NCBI GenBank assembly: GCA_024760545.1
Contig: CP060501.1
Coordinates: 2,517,501 to 2,581,500 of the forward strand
DNA: 64,000 nucleotides
Source of the DNA: Nitrospira sp.
Lineage (GTDB): Bacteria > Nitrospirota > Nitrospiria > Nitrospirales > Nitrospiraceae
Direction of reading: 5' to 3'
Below the pieces are notes generated by a model. That model was not told the DNA's origin. It searched no databases and saw only the letters and a program-made list of their open reading frames with translations. Below, in pieces: positions 43,928-52,570 of this stretch. Every line of letters begins with the position of its first letter. Position 1 is the stretch's first letter. Made by a program: the position numbers and the translations under genes.

Positions 43928-45067
43928 ATGGCTTTATTGTACGCTATAGGCGACGCCTTAGTTGACAAAGAGGAAATTCATGCGGAGGTAACTTCTGGAA
44001 AGCTTCAAGAATTCCAAAAGGCTTTGGCGAGCGGACGGGGTTCGGCAAACATTAAATTCCTGTCCGGGACGGCGAATGAGAAGAACGTTTTGGGTTCACT
44101 CATCTCAGCAACGGGAAAGCCTATTGACTTTGAACCTATTGGGATCGGCAAACCACTGACAGTTCAGATACGGCATATTTATACAGGAAACGTAGATGAT
44201 GGCCTTTGGAGTAAAAACGATATGCTTGTGGCCTCCGCAATGAGAAGCGTCTCGACTTTCGATGCTGCGCCTCGAGCCGTGAACTTTCTGGTGCACAAGA
44301 CGCCGAGCAACCGAAATTTCCGAACCGTGAATGCGACAGAAAAGGGAACGTCATTGATTTATTACACCCATTCACTGGCTCAAGTTTCCAGCGTAATCAC
44401 GGTCGAGGTGATGTTTTCTGCTTTTGATAACGATGTTTTCGATGCCGTTTCGCAAGCATTCAGTGCAGCGGCAGGCATTCCGGTGTTTGCTCCTGCGAGC
44501 GGATATCTAGTAGCGACCGGCCTTGTAACAAAGCTTTTAGGAAGTATTGGGAAAAAACTTTTCAATGGCACTCCGGCACTCAAGCAGACGGAAGAAATAA
44601 CCTTCATCACTCCTGGGTCCCTCGAAGCTATTGCCAGGTTTGTGCTGTTGACTTCTGACGGTATTCCCCAAGAAACTCTGAAGGATTACAAAGTCAATAA
44701 ACAAGGTGCACTCGCACGGGTTAACGACGAAAATCAATTATATGATGGCGAATATCCTTACGTTGTAATCAGTTTGGATGGGCGTCAAGTTGACGAATAT
44801 AAGAGTTTTACCTCAACGGCCGCTTCCGCCGCCCTACTAGACAAATTTTACAATATTACTGAAGGTGGTTCTCAACCTCTCACTATGGTTGTTGATGCAT
44901 TCAAACTCTACAATGATATGAAGTTTCGCGATCAAGCCATAAATCAAGCCGATAAACTCAAGGAAATAGACAAGGCCACTGATGATTATAAATCTCAGCT
45001 CAGCTTATACAATGCTTATGTAAAGAATATCGGAACAAAAGAGCTGAGGCCCCCGGACATATCTTGA
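43928..45067 (+). CDS. Unknown protein of the protease cassette
   Basis: 379 residues; no signal peptide. Residues about 185-225 are small-residue-rich and hydrophobic (AFSAAAGIPVFAPASGYLVATGLVTKLLGSI), possibly an amphipathic or membrane-active hairpin. The N-terminal half is beta-rich, the C-terminus a charged helix. About 200 bases after the protease gene, own Shine-Dalgarno AAGGAG. I do not recognise it. A substrate or pore-forming partner of the protease is one speculation. Confidence 0.6.
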   Translation: MALLYAIGDALVDKEEIHAEVTSGKLQEFQKALASGRGSANIKFLSGTANEKNVLGSLISATGKPIDFEPIGIGKPLTVQIRHIYTGNVDDGLWSKNDMLVASAMRSVSTFDAAPRAVNFLVHKTPSNRNFRTVNATEKGTSLIYYTHSLAQVSSVITVEVMFSAFDNDVFDAVSQAFSAAAGIPVFAPASGYLVATGLVTKLLGSIGKKLFNGTPALKQTEEITFITPGSLEAIARFVLLTSDGIPQETLKDYKVNKQGALARVNDENQLYDGEYPYVVISLDGRQVDEYKSFTSTAASAALLDKFYNITEGGSQPLTMVVDAFKLYNDMKFRDQAINQADKLKEIDKATDDYKSQLSLYNAYVKNIGTKELRPPDIS

Positions 45068-45324
45068 GAGTTTTTCAAAATCGGTAGAGTCGGCATTTCA
45101 TTGCAGGATTTTTAAAGAACAGGGCCTTAAACCTGGTCTTTAGGTGAGACAAACCTGTTCGATGGAAATTCTAAGCTCCGTCATTTCCATCATGTCGCTC
45201 GGCCATCTTGACAGATTAATCAGTCTGAGGAATCAGAGTATATTCATGGCAGGGATTCACGAATAACCGTCTTCCTGCAAGATAATAAAGGCACTTCTTC
45301 ACTGGTATTCCAACAGGTAGAATT

Positions 45325-46593
45325 ATGCAACTCCACCCTGAGGACACCCAGCTGGATATTGCGCGAGCGTGGTTGCGCGAGCTACAAGAAAGGGCCGTAA
45401 ATACGGTCCTGCAAGGTTCAAATAGGCCACTAGTAACGGATGCTGCGCTAGTGGCGCTTGATCAGATAGTTAGATTCACTCCAACGAAGGATCAGAATCT
45501 GGTGCGTCGGGGTGTATTCAAGTATCGACGGGAGTCCGAAATTAGTCGGATCGCACGAGCTAAGTCTATTATTTGTCATGTCGCGCCAGGCCCGTTCGAG
45601 GATCCGATCTACTTCGCTATTCTTGCCTATCAAGCAGCATCTGTCGAAATGGCATATGAAGGTTTGTATCAAAAACGGCCTATTCCCGTAGACTTTTCCA
45701 AGTTTCTGCTTGGAACTCTTCACTTTCCATTGGTCAATGCCTTCGCGGATAAAATTACAAAAACACCCTATACTATAGTGGTGATTTTCAGTGCGCTAAT
45801 AGATTTCTTCTATCAGGCCGCCAAGGCTGTTGTCGAGGCCGTGAATCCATTGATGTCGACCGATCCTCGGTCTTCAGTTGTAGTGAATTTTGACCCTGAG
45901 GTGATTCGGACTAGATTAGATTCGGACTCACGATCGGCGGAACGTCTTTATCAAACGTTGAGAGGCTACTTTGTCGATGGCAAGGCACGTGCGTCGGCGG
46001 GTGAGATAATTCCTCAGGAGCATTATCCGGTTCTGAGCCTTCTAGTGGGGATGGCTGAACGTTGGACCATCGCTCATGAGTATGGACATGGCCTCGCACC
46101 CTCGTTCGAGCGGGTACCTCCGACAGTTAATCCCGTTCGGACCGAAGAGTATTTCGCAGATCGTCACGCTACTATTGCCACAGTTTTTTCTGCGGCCAGC
46201 CTGGATTCCGTACCCCCTGAAATCCCTCTCGGCGGTGCAATTTTCACGTTGGCATGTTTGGATATTCTCCAGAAAAGTCGCAGTATTTTGCAGACTGGTA
46301 AGGAAACGAGTTCGGACGCTGAGCAAGGCACACATCCTGAACCTGTATCCCGTGCAGCTGAAGTTATCAATTGTTTCCGGCAGTTCTTCGATGTCCACTA
46401 CTACCCGGACAAGGGGTTTGATCTTAAGCTGCTCCTGAGAAAAGAAGTCCCGAAAACGCATGAATTCTCCAGGGAGCACAGTGAGCGAGCTTACAAGTAT
46501 GCTAATGTCCTTTGGATTCTTTGGAAGCCTGTCAAGGAACGTTTACTCGAAAACCGTCATAACATGCAGCTCCACCCAGTTTGGCGCTTGTAA
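45325..46593 (+). CDS. HEYGH metallopeptidase-like protein of the protease cassette
   Basis: 422 residues. The zinc motif AHEYGH (H251-E252-x-x-H255) is followed about 25 residues later by TEEYFADRHA, giving Glu/Asp ligand candidates, a zincin layout like that of phage- and ImmA-type peptidases. A hydrophobic segment (IVVIFSALIDFFYQAAKAVV) lies before it. No signal peptide. Together with the cysteine protease two genes upstream it makes this a two-protease cassette. Target unknown. Confidence 0.65.
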   Translation: MQLHPEDTQLDIARAWLRELQERAVNTVLQGSNRPLVTDAALVALDQIVRFTPTKDQNLVRRGVFKYRRESEISRIARAKSIICHVAPGPFEDPIYFAILAYQAASVEMAYEGLYQKRPIPVDFSKFLLGTLHFPLVNAFADKITKTPYTIVVIFSALIDFFYQAAKAVVEAVNPLMSTDPRSSVVVNFDPEVIRTRLDSDSRSAERLYQTLRGYFVDGKARASAGEIIPQEHYPVLSLLVGMAERWTIAHEYGHGLAPSFERVPPTVNPVRTEEYFADRHATIATVFSAASLDSVPPEIPLGGAIFTLACLDILQKSRSILQTGKETSSDAEQGTHPEPVSRAAEVINCFRQFFDVHYYPDKGFDLKLLLRKEVPKTHEFSREHSERAYKYANVLWILWKPVKERLLENRHNMQLHPVWRL

Positions 46594-46744
46594 TCCTGCT
46601 GCCCCTTAGGCGGCTGCTCGATAAGGACACGATGGCCTAGGCGCTGTAACTGTTTGGGCTGCCGTCACATGGCTTGTGCGCCATCGCGCTGATATCTTGT
46701 GAGACTTTCCACTGTTGCATTAAACGGTGCTGAAATTGTTCTGG

Positions 46745-46986
46745 GCGCCAGCAGCGATGCGCGACCAACACTCGCTAGGGCATCGCTCGTCCCGTCCTGT
46801 CGATTTTCGCCGCTCCCTCTAGTTTCCTCCGTGAACTGTACGGTGCCTCTCCTTCTCGCGTGAGAGAGTCACCTACATTTCACACAAGGAGGCGATGCGG
46901 CAATATCAAAGCGACGATCTGGCAGAACAACAGCGAGAAGGGACCGTTCTTCGCCACAACCTTCTCCCGCCCGTTCAAGGATCAGG
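46745..46986 (+). repeat. Four-copy leader/small-gene module, copy 3 (broken)
   Basis: The leader with hairpin (CTCTC/GAGAG) is present, but about 50 bases covering the end of the ribosome binding region and the first ~17 codons are deleted (AAGGAGG joins directly to CGATGCGG). After AAGGATCAGG the sequence turns into the 3' end of an IS3-type transposase gene. Not functional. Confidence 0.8.
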
Positions 46987-47159
46987 ACGTGCTGTACGCA
47001 TTTGACGAGAACTTCAACGGCAAGTTTCGGGACGAGCTGCTGAACGGAGAACTCTTCTATACGTTGTGGGAAGCACGGGTCATTATTGAAGGCTGGAGGC
47101 GCAGGTATAATCAGGTTCGGCACTCACAGTGCCTCAGGCTATCGGCCACCAGCTCCTGA
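46987..47159 (+). pseudogene. IS3-family transposase OrfB, 3' remnant
   Basis: Reads FNGKFRDELLNGELFYTLWEAR ... WRRRYNQVRHS, the C-terminal end of an IS3-type DDE integrase, after the DDE Glu. The 5' part is missing and the gene is fused to copy 3. Confidence 0.8.
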
Positions 47160-47270
47160 GACGATTGAGCCCCACCCGATGTTGACCCAAAACCCAAAAA
47201 GTAGGCCAGTAGGAACTTGAGGAAGGGGCTGGCGGCGTGGTCTTCTTGATTCACAAGGAGGACCCGACGA

Positions 47271-47560
47271 TGGCACGACGACGAGGCGGACATACAGAGG
47301 AAGAGATCCTGGCCACCTTGCGACAGGTTGAAACCGGCACGACCCTTTGCCGAAATCTGTCGACAGGTCGGCATTGCCGAACAGACGTTCTATACATGGA
47401 AACGGAAATACGCCGGACTCGGCCTGAGCGAACTGCGGGAGCTCCGGCAACTGCGGGAGAAAAACACGAAACTGAAACGGCTGGTGGCCGACAAGAAACG
47501 GCGGTCGATTTGCGACTCGAAGGCGTGCAGTTACCGGAGTTGCTCGAATTGCTTCTTGCG
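47271..47560 (+). pseudogene. IS3-family transposase OrfA, frameshifted remnant
   Basis: Starts MARRRGGHTEEEILATLRQVE, then shifts frame into FAEICRQVGIAEQTFYTWKRKY ... LREKNTKLKRLVADKK, the HTH and leucine-zipper part of IS3 OrfA. It is cut at LVAD, the same residue where the OrfA relic at 59969-60141 ends. Decayed. Confidence 0.75.
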
Positions 47561-47755
47561 ATTGAGCAAGCGCCGTATGATTTACACGTCCGCCACCTGC
47601 AAATCCGTCCCAAGTTTGACAATCCTGTATATCTCGACGTGAACGTCCGGGTATTGAGCTACGCAAAAAACGGATGAAGGGGGTGCACTGTAATTCGACT
47701 TCCTGCTTGTAAGCCTGTGGATCCCAGCTTTGCTTCCGAAGGAATCAGAAAAGCC

Positions 47756-47900
47756 CTAGGCCGAGGCAAGGGTTCCTCTCCGTTGCTCGATATGCTTCCT
47801 GACTTTCAATAACAAAGCCTCTTCGGCAAGCCGCAGTTCATAGGTCTTCTGCAGATTCATCCAGAATTCAGCCGTGGTGTTGAAGAGCACGACGCCACAA
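47756..47900 (-). pseudogene. HigA-type antitoxin, C-terminal remnant
   Basis: Contains FNTTAEFWMNLQKTYELRLAEEA, the conserved C-terminal helix of HigA antitoxins (SPEFWLNLQ-x-x-YDL type), followed by a Lys/Arg-rich tail. The XRE helix-turn-helix and the toxin gene are missing. It ends beside the old att arm at 47936. Confidence 0.65.
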
Positions 47901-47935
47901 ACACGAACCGCCCTCTCAACTTTTATACTGCAATC

Positions 47936-48105
47936 ACTGTGGTGAATTTTGTGACAAAACCATGCGGGAATGGCAGGGAAGAGACGGGAACATATAGAAT
48001 CAATGGAACAGGCTAAGCCCTCAATGCTGCATGGAATATTGGGGCAACCATTGCAAGAGCGAGCGTTCCTAAAAACCATGAGTTTGATCTTTTAAGACGA
48101 GAGCC
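47936..48105. repeat. Degenerate right-end att arm and core (relic of an older element)
   Basis: ACTGTGGTGAATTTTGTG at 47936, identical over 18 bases to 59696, then shared blocks (AGAGACGGGAAC, ACCATTGCAA) and, 153 bases on, CTTTTAAGACGAGAGCC, a tRNA-Lys core with two changes. Same geometry as the right end of the island (53737-53932) and as 59696-59864. Confidence 0.7.
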
Positions 48106-48331
48106 TTATACCTTGGGTGTATCGCTTAATAGCTCGGGTCGCCATCGGCTGTGGCCGACCGGCTAGCACCTGCGAGGCGCATCGCTCACGCCAGTAACCT
48201 GTCATTCTCGCTGCTTGTCCTCTCCGGCCCGCCGGTTCCGGCCGCTGTCTCCTGTTTCCTCTGTGAACTGGGCGGTGCCTCTCCTCCTTCCGTGAGAGAG
48301 TCACCTGCAGTTCAACAAAGGAGGAAACATC

Positions 48332-48577
48332 ATGGCGGCCAACACTTCATCCAAACGACCGGCGACCACGCTGCGATGTGGGAACATCAAGGCCACGATC
48401 TGGCAGAACGTCAGCGAGAAGGGACCGTTCTTCGCAACGACCTTCTCCCGACCGTTCAAGGATCAGGCGGGTGCATGGCATAACGGCACCTCGTTCGGTC
48501 TCAATGACCTCGAGGCACTCATGACTGTCGCCTTTGAGGCGAAGGAGTGGATGACCGCTCACACACTGAAGCGCTAA
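48332..48577 (+). CDS. 81-aa small protein of the repeat module (copy 4)
   Basis: Same protein family as at 40298-40543: start MAANTSSKRPATTLRCGNIK, then ATIWQN, GPFFATTFSRPFKD, the NGTSFGLNDLEAL block and a basic end. Differences from copy 2 are scattered and mostly conservative, so both copies look maintained. Followed by its own terminator. Function unknown. Confidence 0.8.
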   Translation: MAANTSSKRPATTLRCGNIKATIWQNVSEKGPFFATTFSRPFKDQAGAWHNGTSFGLNDLEALMTVAFEAKEWMTAHTLKR

Positions 48578-48589
48578 GCCGCTTCAGCG

Positions 48590-48622
48590 GGAAGCCTCTG
48601 GCCATCCAGGGGCTTCCTTTAT
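48590..48622 (+). terminator. Terminator of the copy 4 small gene
   Basis: GGAAGCCTCTGG, loop CCAT, CCAGGGGCTTCC, then TTTATT: 12-bp stem (one T-G) and a T-rich end. Confidence 0.75.
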
Positions 48623-48725
48623 TCCATGTATCGTCCCGATGTGACACACCATCATAACTTTCTGTAATTATTGCTGAGTGGCGGTATGGCTAAACGATGC
48701 ACTCTATAGAGTGCTTGCTCGGTAG

Positions 48726-49061
48726 CTGTTCGATGGTGGGTCTGAACTGAGCATAGGGGAATGGCAGAAAGTGGCGCTTGCTCGAGCGTTACTGCGAGAC
48801 TCGCAAATTCTCGTGCTCGATGAACCCATCAGTGCGATGGATGCCAACGCAGAGGTCGAGCTGTTCGAGCGGTTTCACGAACTGGCCCAAGGTCGTATAT
48901 CCATATTGATCAGCCACCGCCTGTCGATGGTAAAAATGGCGGATCGGATCTTTGTTGTCGATGAGAGGCAAATCGTGGAACAAGGGACGCATGATGAACT
49001 GATGCGACGGCAAGGACTGTATGCCAGCCTCTTTCTGACCCAAGCCCAGCATTATCAGTGA
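48726..49061 (+). pseudogene. ABC transporter ATPase, 3' remnant
   Basis: Reads ELSIGEWQKVALARALLRD (signature), ILVLDEPISAMD (Walker B), ISILISHRLSMVKMADRI (H-loop) and ends with a GTHDELM...GLYASLF tail, the C-terminal third of an exporter-type ABC ATPase. No Walker A or membrane domain upstream; the frame opens after a TAG at 48723. Relic. Confidence 0.75.
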
Positions 49062-49372
49062 TCCGAGGGTCTGACCGTCGGATGTAGCGTTGAATGCCAA
49101 CTGAGGGAATTGATCCTCAACGCACGACTATTTTGTAACGTAAAGTTTCCCCTTGCTAGTGGCGAGTAAATTGCGTTCCCTCTACCCTTGGATGTTCGGA
49201 AGCTAGCAACACGTTCGTCAAAGTTATCAAAGGCTCGTGCGTATGGCTGGAATCGAACGAAAACACTATGTAGAATGGTTCCCTGTTAGATCTGGATCAT
49301 TGAGGAGTACTGGGGTGTCTCAGGAGACCCCAAAGACTCTTGCTGCCGGGCAACGATAGGATTTGAGCAATT
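49062..49372. other. Gene-free stretch
   Basis: 311 bases with no supported gene or structure. Confidence 0.5.
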
Positions 49373-49660
49373 ATGTTTTCCAGCGGTGGCGGTCGTTCTT
49401 CTCGTAGCGTGCACGGCCCATTCCTGATTCTGTTCCTCTGTGTCTGCGTCGTGTTTCAGATGTTGGGAGTGCCGGCGACCCTCTTGGATCTTGAAGGTTC
49501 CGCCGATCTCATCGCCGCCGCAGCTCTAGAAGGGTTGTCGCTCCCACCGAATGCACCCGCTTCGCCCGTCCAACACGGATCGAGAACGCTCCCTGATGTG
49601 CCCTTGACAGTTGCTACGGCGGTTCCACCGAATTCCCTCTTTCATCCTCCGCGTATCTAG
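49373..49660 (+). CDS. Small exported or membrane-anchored protein
   Basis: 95 residues with an N-terminal hydrophobic segment (PFLILFLCVCVVFQMLGVP) after a Gly/Ser/Arg start, i.e. a signal peptide or anchor, and a Pro/Ala-rich remainder without motif. Ribosome binding site not clear. Coding status moderately sure. Confidence 0.45.
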   Translation: MFSSGGGRSSRSVHGPFLILFLCVCVVFQMLGVPATLLDLEGSADLIAAAALEGLSLPPNAPASPVQHGSRTLPDVPLTVATAVPPNSLFHPPRI

Positions 49661-49867
49661 TTTCTTACACATTCCAATCGCTGGCCATCCTGCGTGATGT
49701 GGAGTGCGCAACGGCCAGACACCACCGCATTCAATCGGTGCGACCGTTGTGGCAAGCCTGCGTGCAGGCAGTGCTCTGTCTTCGGGGCGTCCACGTCTCG
49801 GCTGCGACATTCCTCCAGTAGGAATACCTTAACCTGGATGAAAGTGACGAGTTGAAGGAGAGGGGGC

Positions 49868-50056
49868 ATGGATAACATCGTACAGGTGAATCAGGATCTC
49901 TACCTCAACATTACTGAGGCGGCGAAGATCGAAGCCCATGGCAAAAGCTTCCGTATCTTGATGAGGAATGGCAATGGAGTACTCACCGAATACTATTGTG
50001 ATCCGGAGGCCCCGGAGTATCACAAACTGAAGGTACTCCTCACGAAAACAAAATAA
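49868..50056 (+). CDS. Hypothetical protein, 62 aa
   Basis: 62 residues behind AAGGAGAGGGGG. Compact, mixed alpha/beta (IEAHGKSFRILMRNGNG, EYYCDPEAPEYHKL). First of three small orphan genes ahead of the Na+/H+ antiporter. Function unknown. Confidence 0.6.
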   Translation: MDNIVQVNQDLYLNITEAAKIEAHGKSFRILMRNGNGVLTEYYCDPEAPEYHKLKVLLTKTK

Positions 50057-50112
50057 CCTCCGCCTGGCTTCATCTGGCACGTTATTGCTGTCTAGGCAAC
50101 GGAGAAACGATC

Positions 50113-50340
50113 ATGACCGCATTTGCCCATAAAGGACGGTCCATCAAACTATGGCCTGGCTTGAAAGATGATGGGACATGGCTGTGCCGCTACCTCATTA
50201 TTGAAAATGGGAACATCACGTCGGGTTTAATCTACCCTGACGCCTACTTTTCCACGCGCAGTGAGGCAGAAGCGGCCGCATTGAAAGCGGCGCAAAACGT
50301 GATCGATGCGCGTGAACCCCTCGGCCCACCGATCATGTGA
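50113..50340 (+). CDS. Hypothetical protein, 75 aa
   Basis: 75 residues after ACGGAG. Beta-rich beginning (IKLWPGLKDDGTWLCRYLII) followed by an Ala-rich helix (SRSEAEAAALKAAQNVI); resembles small DUF-type domains. Same strand and close to its neighbours. Confidence 0.6.
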   Translation: MTAFAHKGRSIKLWPGLKDDGTWLCRYLIIENGNITSGLIYPDAYFSTRSEAEAAALKAAQNVIDAREPLGPPIM

Positions 50341-50371
50341 TCGCTGATAACACACACCATACGGAGAGAGG

Positions 50372-50662
50372 ATGCCTCACGTGCAAGATGATATTACGGA
50401 AAAGATCAGCATCATACAGAAGTGCCTAGCCAAATCCTTTGTTGTGCTTACTCCAAAGCAGTCTGGTGAACTCTGGATTTTCACGACTGGAGCAAAGCAC
50501 TTTGAGTTTGGGTTCTTTTGCCCTGTCATGGAAGCGATGCGCCTGCAACAGCTCCAGCGATTCATGGAAACCGAGGTCCTGCCGATGATGCTGCAAAACC
50601 CAGGAAAAATGATCTACTTTGGGATCCATGGCCTCAGTGTTCGAGAACGAAACTCCACATGA
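50372..50662 (+). CDS. Hypothetical protein, 96 aa
   Basis: 96 residues after CGGAGAGAGG. No motif recognised; amphipathic helix around MEAMRLQQLQRFMETEV. 57 bases upstream of the antiporter gene. Confidence 0.55.
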   Translation: MPHVQDDITEKISIIQKCLAKSFVVLTPKQSGELWIFTTGAKHFEFGFFCPVMEAMRLQQLQRFMETEVLPMMLQNPGKMIYFGIHGLSVRERNST

Positions 50663-50719
50663 CCTCCGCTTGCGCTAGGGAGTTCTGTTCATAACCACCT
50701 TTTTGTTTCGAGATGCAGC

Positions 50720-52099
50720 ATGAATGAACATGAGATGCCGAACTTTGTACATCACTGGACGGGGTATGCGGCGCTGGCCGTGTTTGTTGCCGCCTATCTT
50801 CTGGTTATTGTCGAAGAGTCAATTGACCTTCGTAAATCCAAACCGGTCATGGTCGCGGCGGGCACGATCTGGATTTTAACGGCGTTTGCGTATGGCGCAC
50901 AGAACCAATCCCATGCCGCTGCAGAAATCCTGCGGCATAACCTGCTCGAATATGCCGAGCTGCTGCTGTTCCTTCTCTCCGCCATGACCTTCATCAACAC
51001 GATGAGCGAGCGCAACATCTTCGAGGCCTTGCGGACGCGTCTGATTTCGTTTGGATTGTCGCTGCGCAGCGTATTCTGGCTCACAGGTATCCTGGCGTTC
51101 TTCATCTCCCCCGTGGCCGATAATCTCACGACGGCTTTGGTGATGGGCGCGGTGGTCATGGCGATCGGCGCGGGCAACGGACGCTTCATCGCCTTGGGAT
51201 GCATCAATGTGGTCGTGGCCGCCAATGCCGGCGGCGCGTTCAGCCCGTTCGGGGATATCACGACGCTGATGGTCTGGCAAAAAGGCGTGGTGAAATTTGG
51301 AGAGTTTTTCGCGCTCTTTGTTCCGTCACTCGTCAACTGGCTTGTGCCGGCAGCCGCAATGGCACTGACAATCCCGCGCGACAAGCCGGCAGCCACCATG
51401 GAGGATGTGGAGGTCAAGCATGGCAGCTATCTCATTGTTCTGTTGTTTGTACTCACCATCGCCGGCACCGTGGTGATGCACCAGTTTCTTCAGATGCCTC
51501 CGTTTCTCGGCATGATGACCGGACTGGGGATTCTTAAATCCTATGGGCATTTTATTCGGCGGAAGGAATTGGACGAATGGACGGACATTCCCGTGCTGGA
51601 TGACGAGAATACGGGACAGAGGAATGGCTTATTGAAACCTGCCATAAAGCCGTTCGATATTTTCATCAGCATGAAACGCGTGGAATGGGACACGCTGATG
51701 TTCTTTTACGGCATCATGCTCTGCGTCGGCGGCCTTGGGGCGCTGGGCTATCTCACCGTGCTGTCCAATTTGCTGTATCAGGACCTGGGCGCGACGTCCG
51801 CCAATATCCTCGTGGGGATTCTGTCAGCCCTGATAGACAACATCCCCATCATGTTCGCCGTCTTGAGCATGAACCCAGAGATGAACCTCGGCCAGTGGCT
51901 TCTGGTCACGCTAACCGTCGGGGTTGGTGGGTCGCTTCTGTCCATAGGTTCGGCTGCCGGAGTAGCGCTTATGGGGCAAGCGCGGGGGATCTATACCTTC
52001 AGGGCGCACCTGAAATGGACTTGGGCGATTGCATTGGGCTATGCAGCCAGTATCGGCGTTCATTGGGTCATGAACGGGCACCTTCTGTCCTTCCACTGA
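50720..52099 (+). CDS. nhaD: NhaD-type Na+/H+ antiporter
   Basis: 459 residues with about 11-13 transmembrane helices. The SPVADNLTTALVMGAVV and NAGGAFSPFGDITTLMVW elements with conserved Asp and Thr are those of NhaD/ion-transporter superfamily antiporters, which export Na+ in exchange for H+ at alkaline pH. It sits inside the mobile island, with a divergent cation exchanger next to it, suggesting transferable ion or pH tolerance. Weak ribosome binding site. Confidence 0.88.
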   Translation: MNEHEMPNFVHHWTGYAALAVFVAAYLLVIVEESIDLRKSKPVMVAAGTIWILTAFAYGAQNQSHAAAEILRHNLLEYAELLLFLLSAMTFINTMSERNIFEALRTRLISFGLSLRSVFWLTGILAFFISPVADNLTTALVMGAVVMAIGAGNGRFIALGCINVVVAANAGGAFSPFGDITTLMVWQKGVVKFGEFFALFVPSLVNWLVPAAAMALTIPRDKPAATMEDVEVKHGSYLIVLLFVLTIAGTVVMHQFLQMPPFLGMMTGLGILKSYGHFIRRKELDEWTDIPVLDDENTGQRNGLLKPAIKPFDIFISMKRVEWDTLMFFYGIMLCVGGLGALGYLTVLSNLLYQDLGATSANILVGILSALIDNIPIMFAVLSMNPEMNLGQWLLVTLTVGVGGSLLSIGSAAGVALMGQARGIYTFRAHLKWTWAIALGYAASIGVHWVMNGHLLSFH

Positions 52100-52570
52100 C
52101 GGCAGCGTAGGCGGGGCGATAGTTCTGCAGCGCTCAACTTGACCGTGAATACGCCCGGACCGGGTGCTCCGGGAAGGGGCATTCCGATGCGACGACGGCC
52201 AGAATTCTCGGGTATCTGTTCTTGAAACGTAGTCAAGATCAAAAATGAGAATCACTCACGTCAGCCTCCCAGGACCGGATTGAGTGTGCGAGCGAGGATA
52301 ATGGCGGTCCAGGCAACATAACCACGGAGCAGCCGTGTGGCAGCTTACCTGCACTCTCGCCGAAGCACTGAGCCATATGCGCAACTAAATTACGCTTGTG
52401 TCGTGTAACCATCCTAAGCATCGCAATAATAACTCGCTGTGACAATGGAGCTGTTCGAGGATCTTTCGAGATGAAAGTTGTCTGCAAGGCATGATTGTCT
52501 GCATACCCCAGTACTCCAATTGGCCGTGGCCATCTATCGCAGATCGGATCGGAGAGGGAAGGAATAGGGC
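52100..52570. other. Gene-free stretch between the antiporters
   Basis: 471 bases without a supported gene; no strong hairpin or riboswitch pattern seen. Likely promoter region of the exchanger gene. Confidence 0.45.

Larger units (their letters stand above)
48138..48622 (+). repeat. Four-copy leader/small-gene module, copy 4 (intact)
   Basis: Complete copy: leader, hairpin at 48274-48305, Shine-Dalgarno, gene and terminator. Lies directly after the old att relic. Confidence 0.85.
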
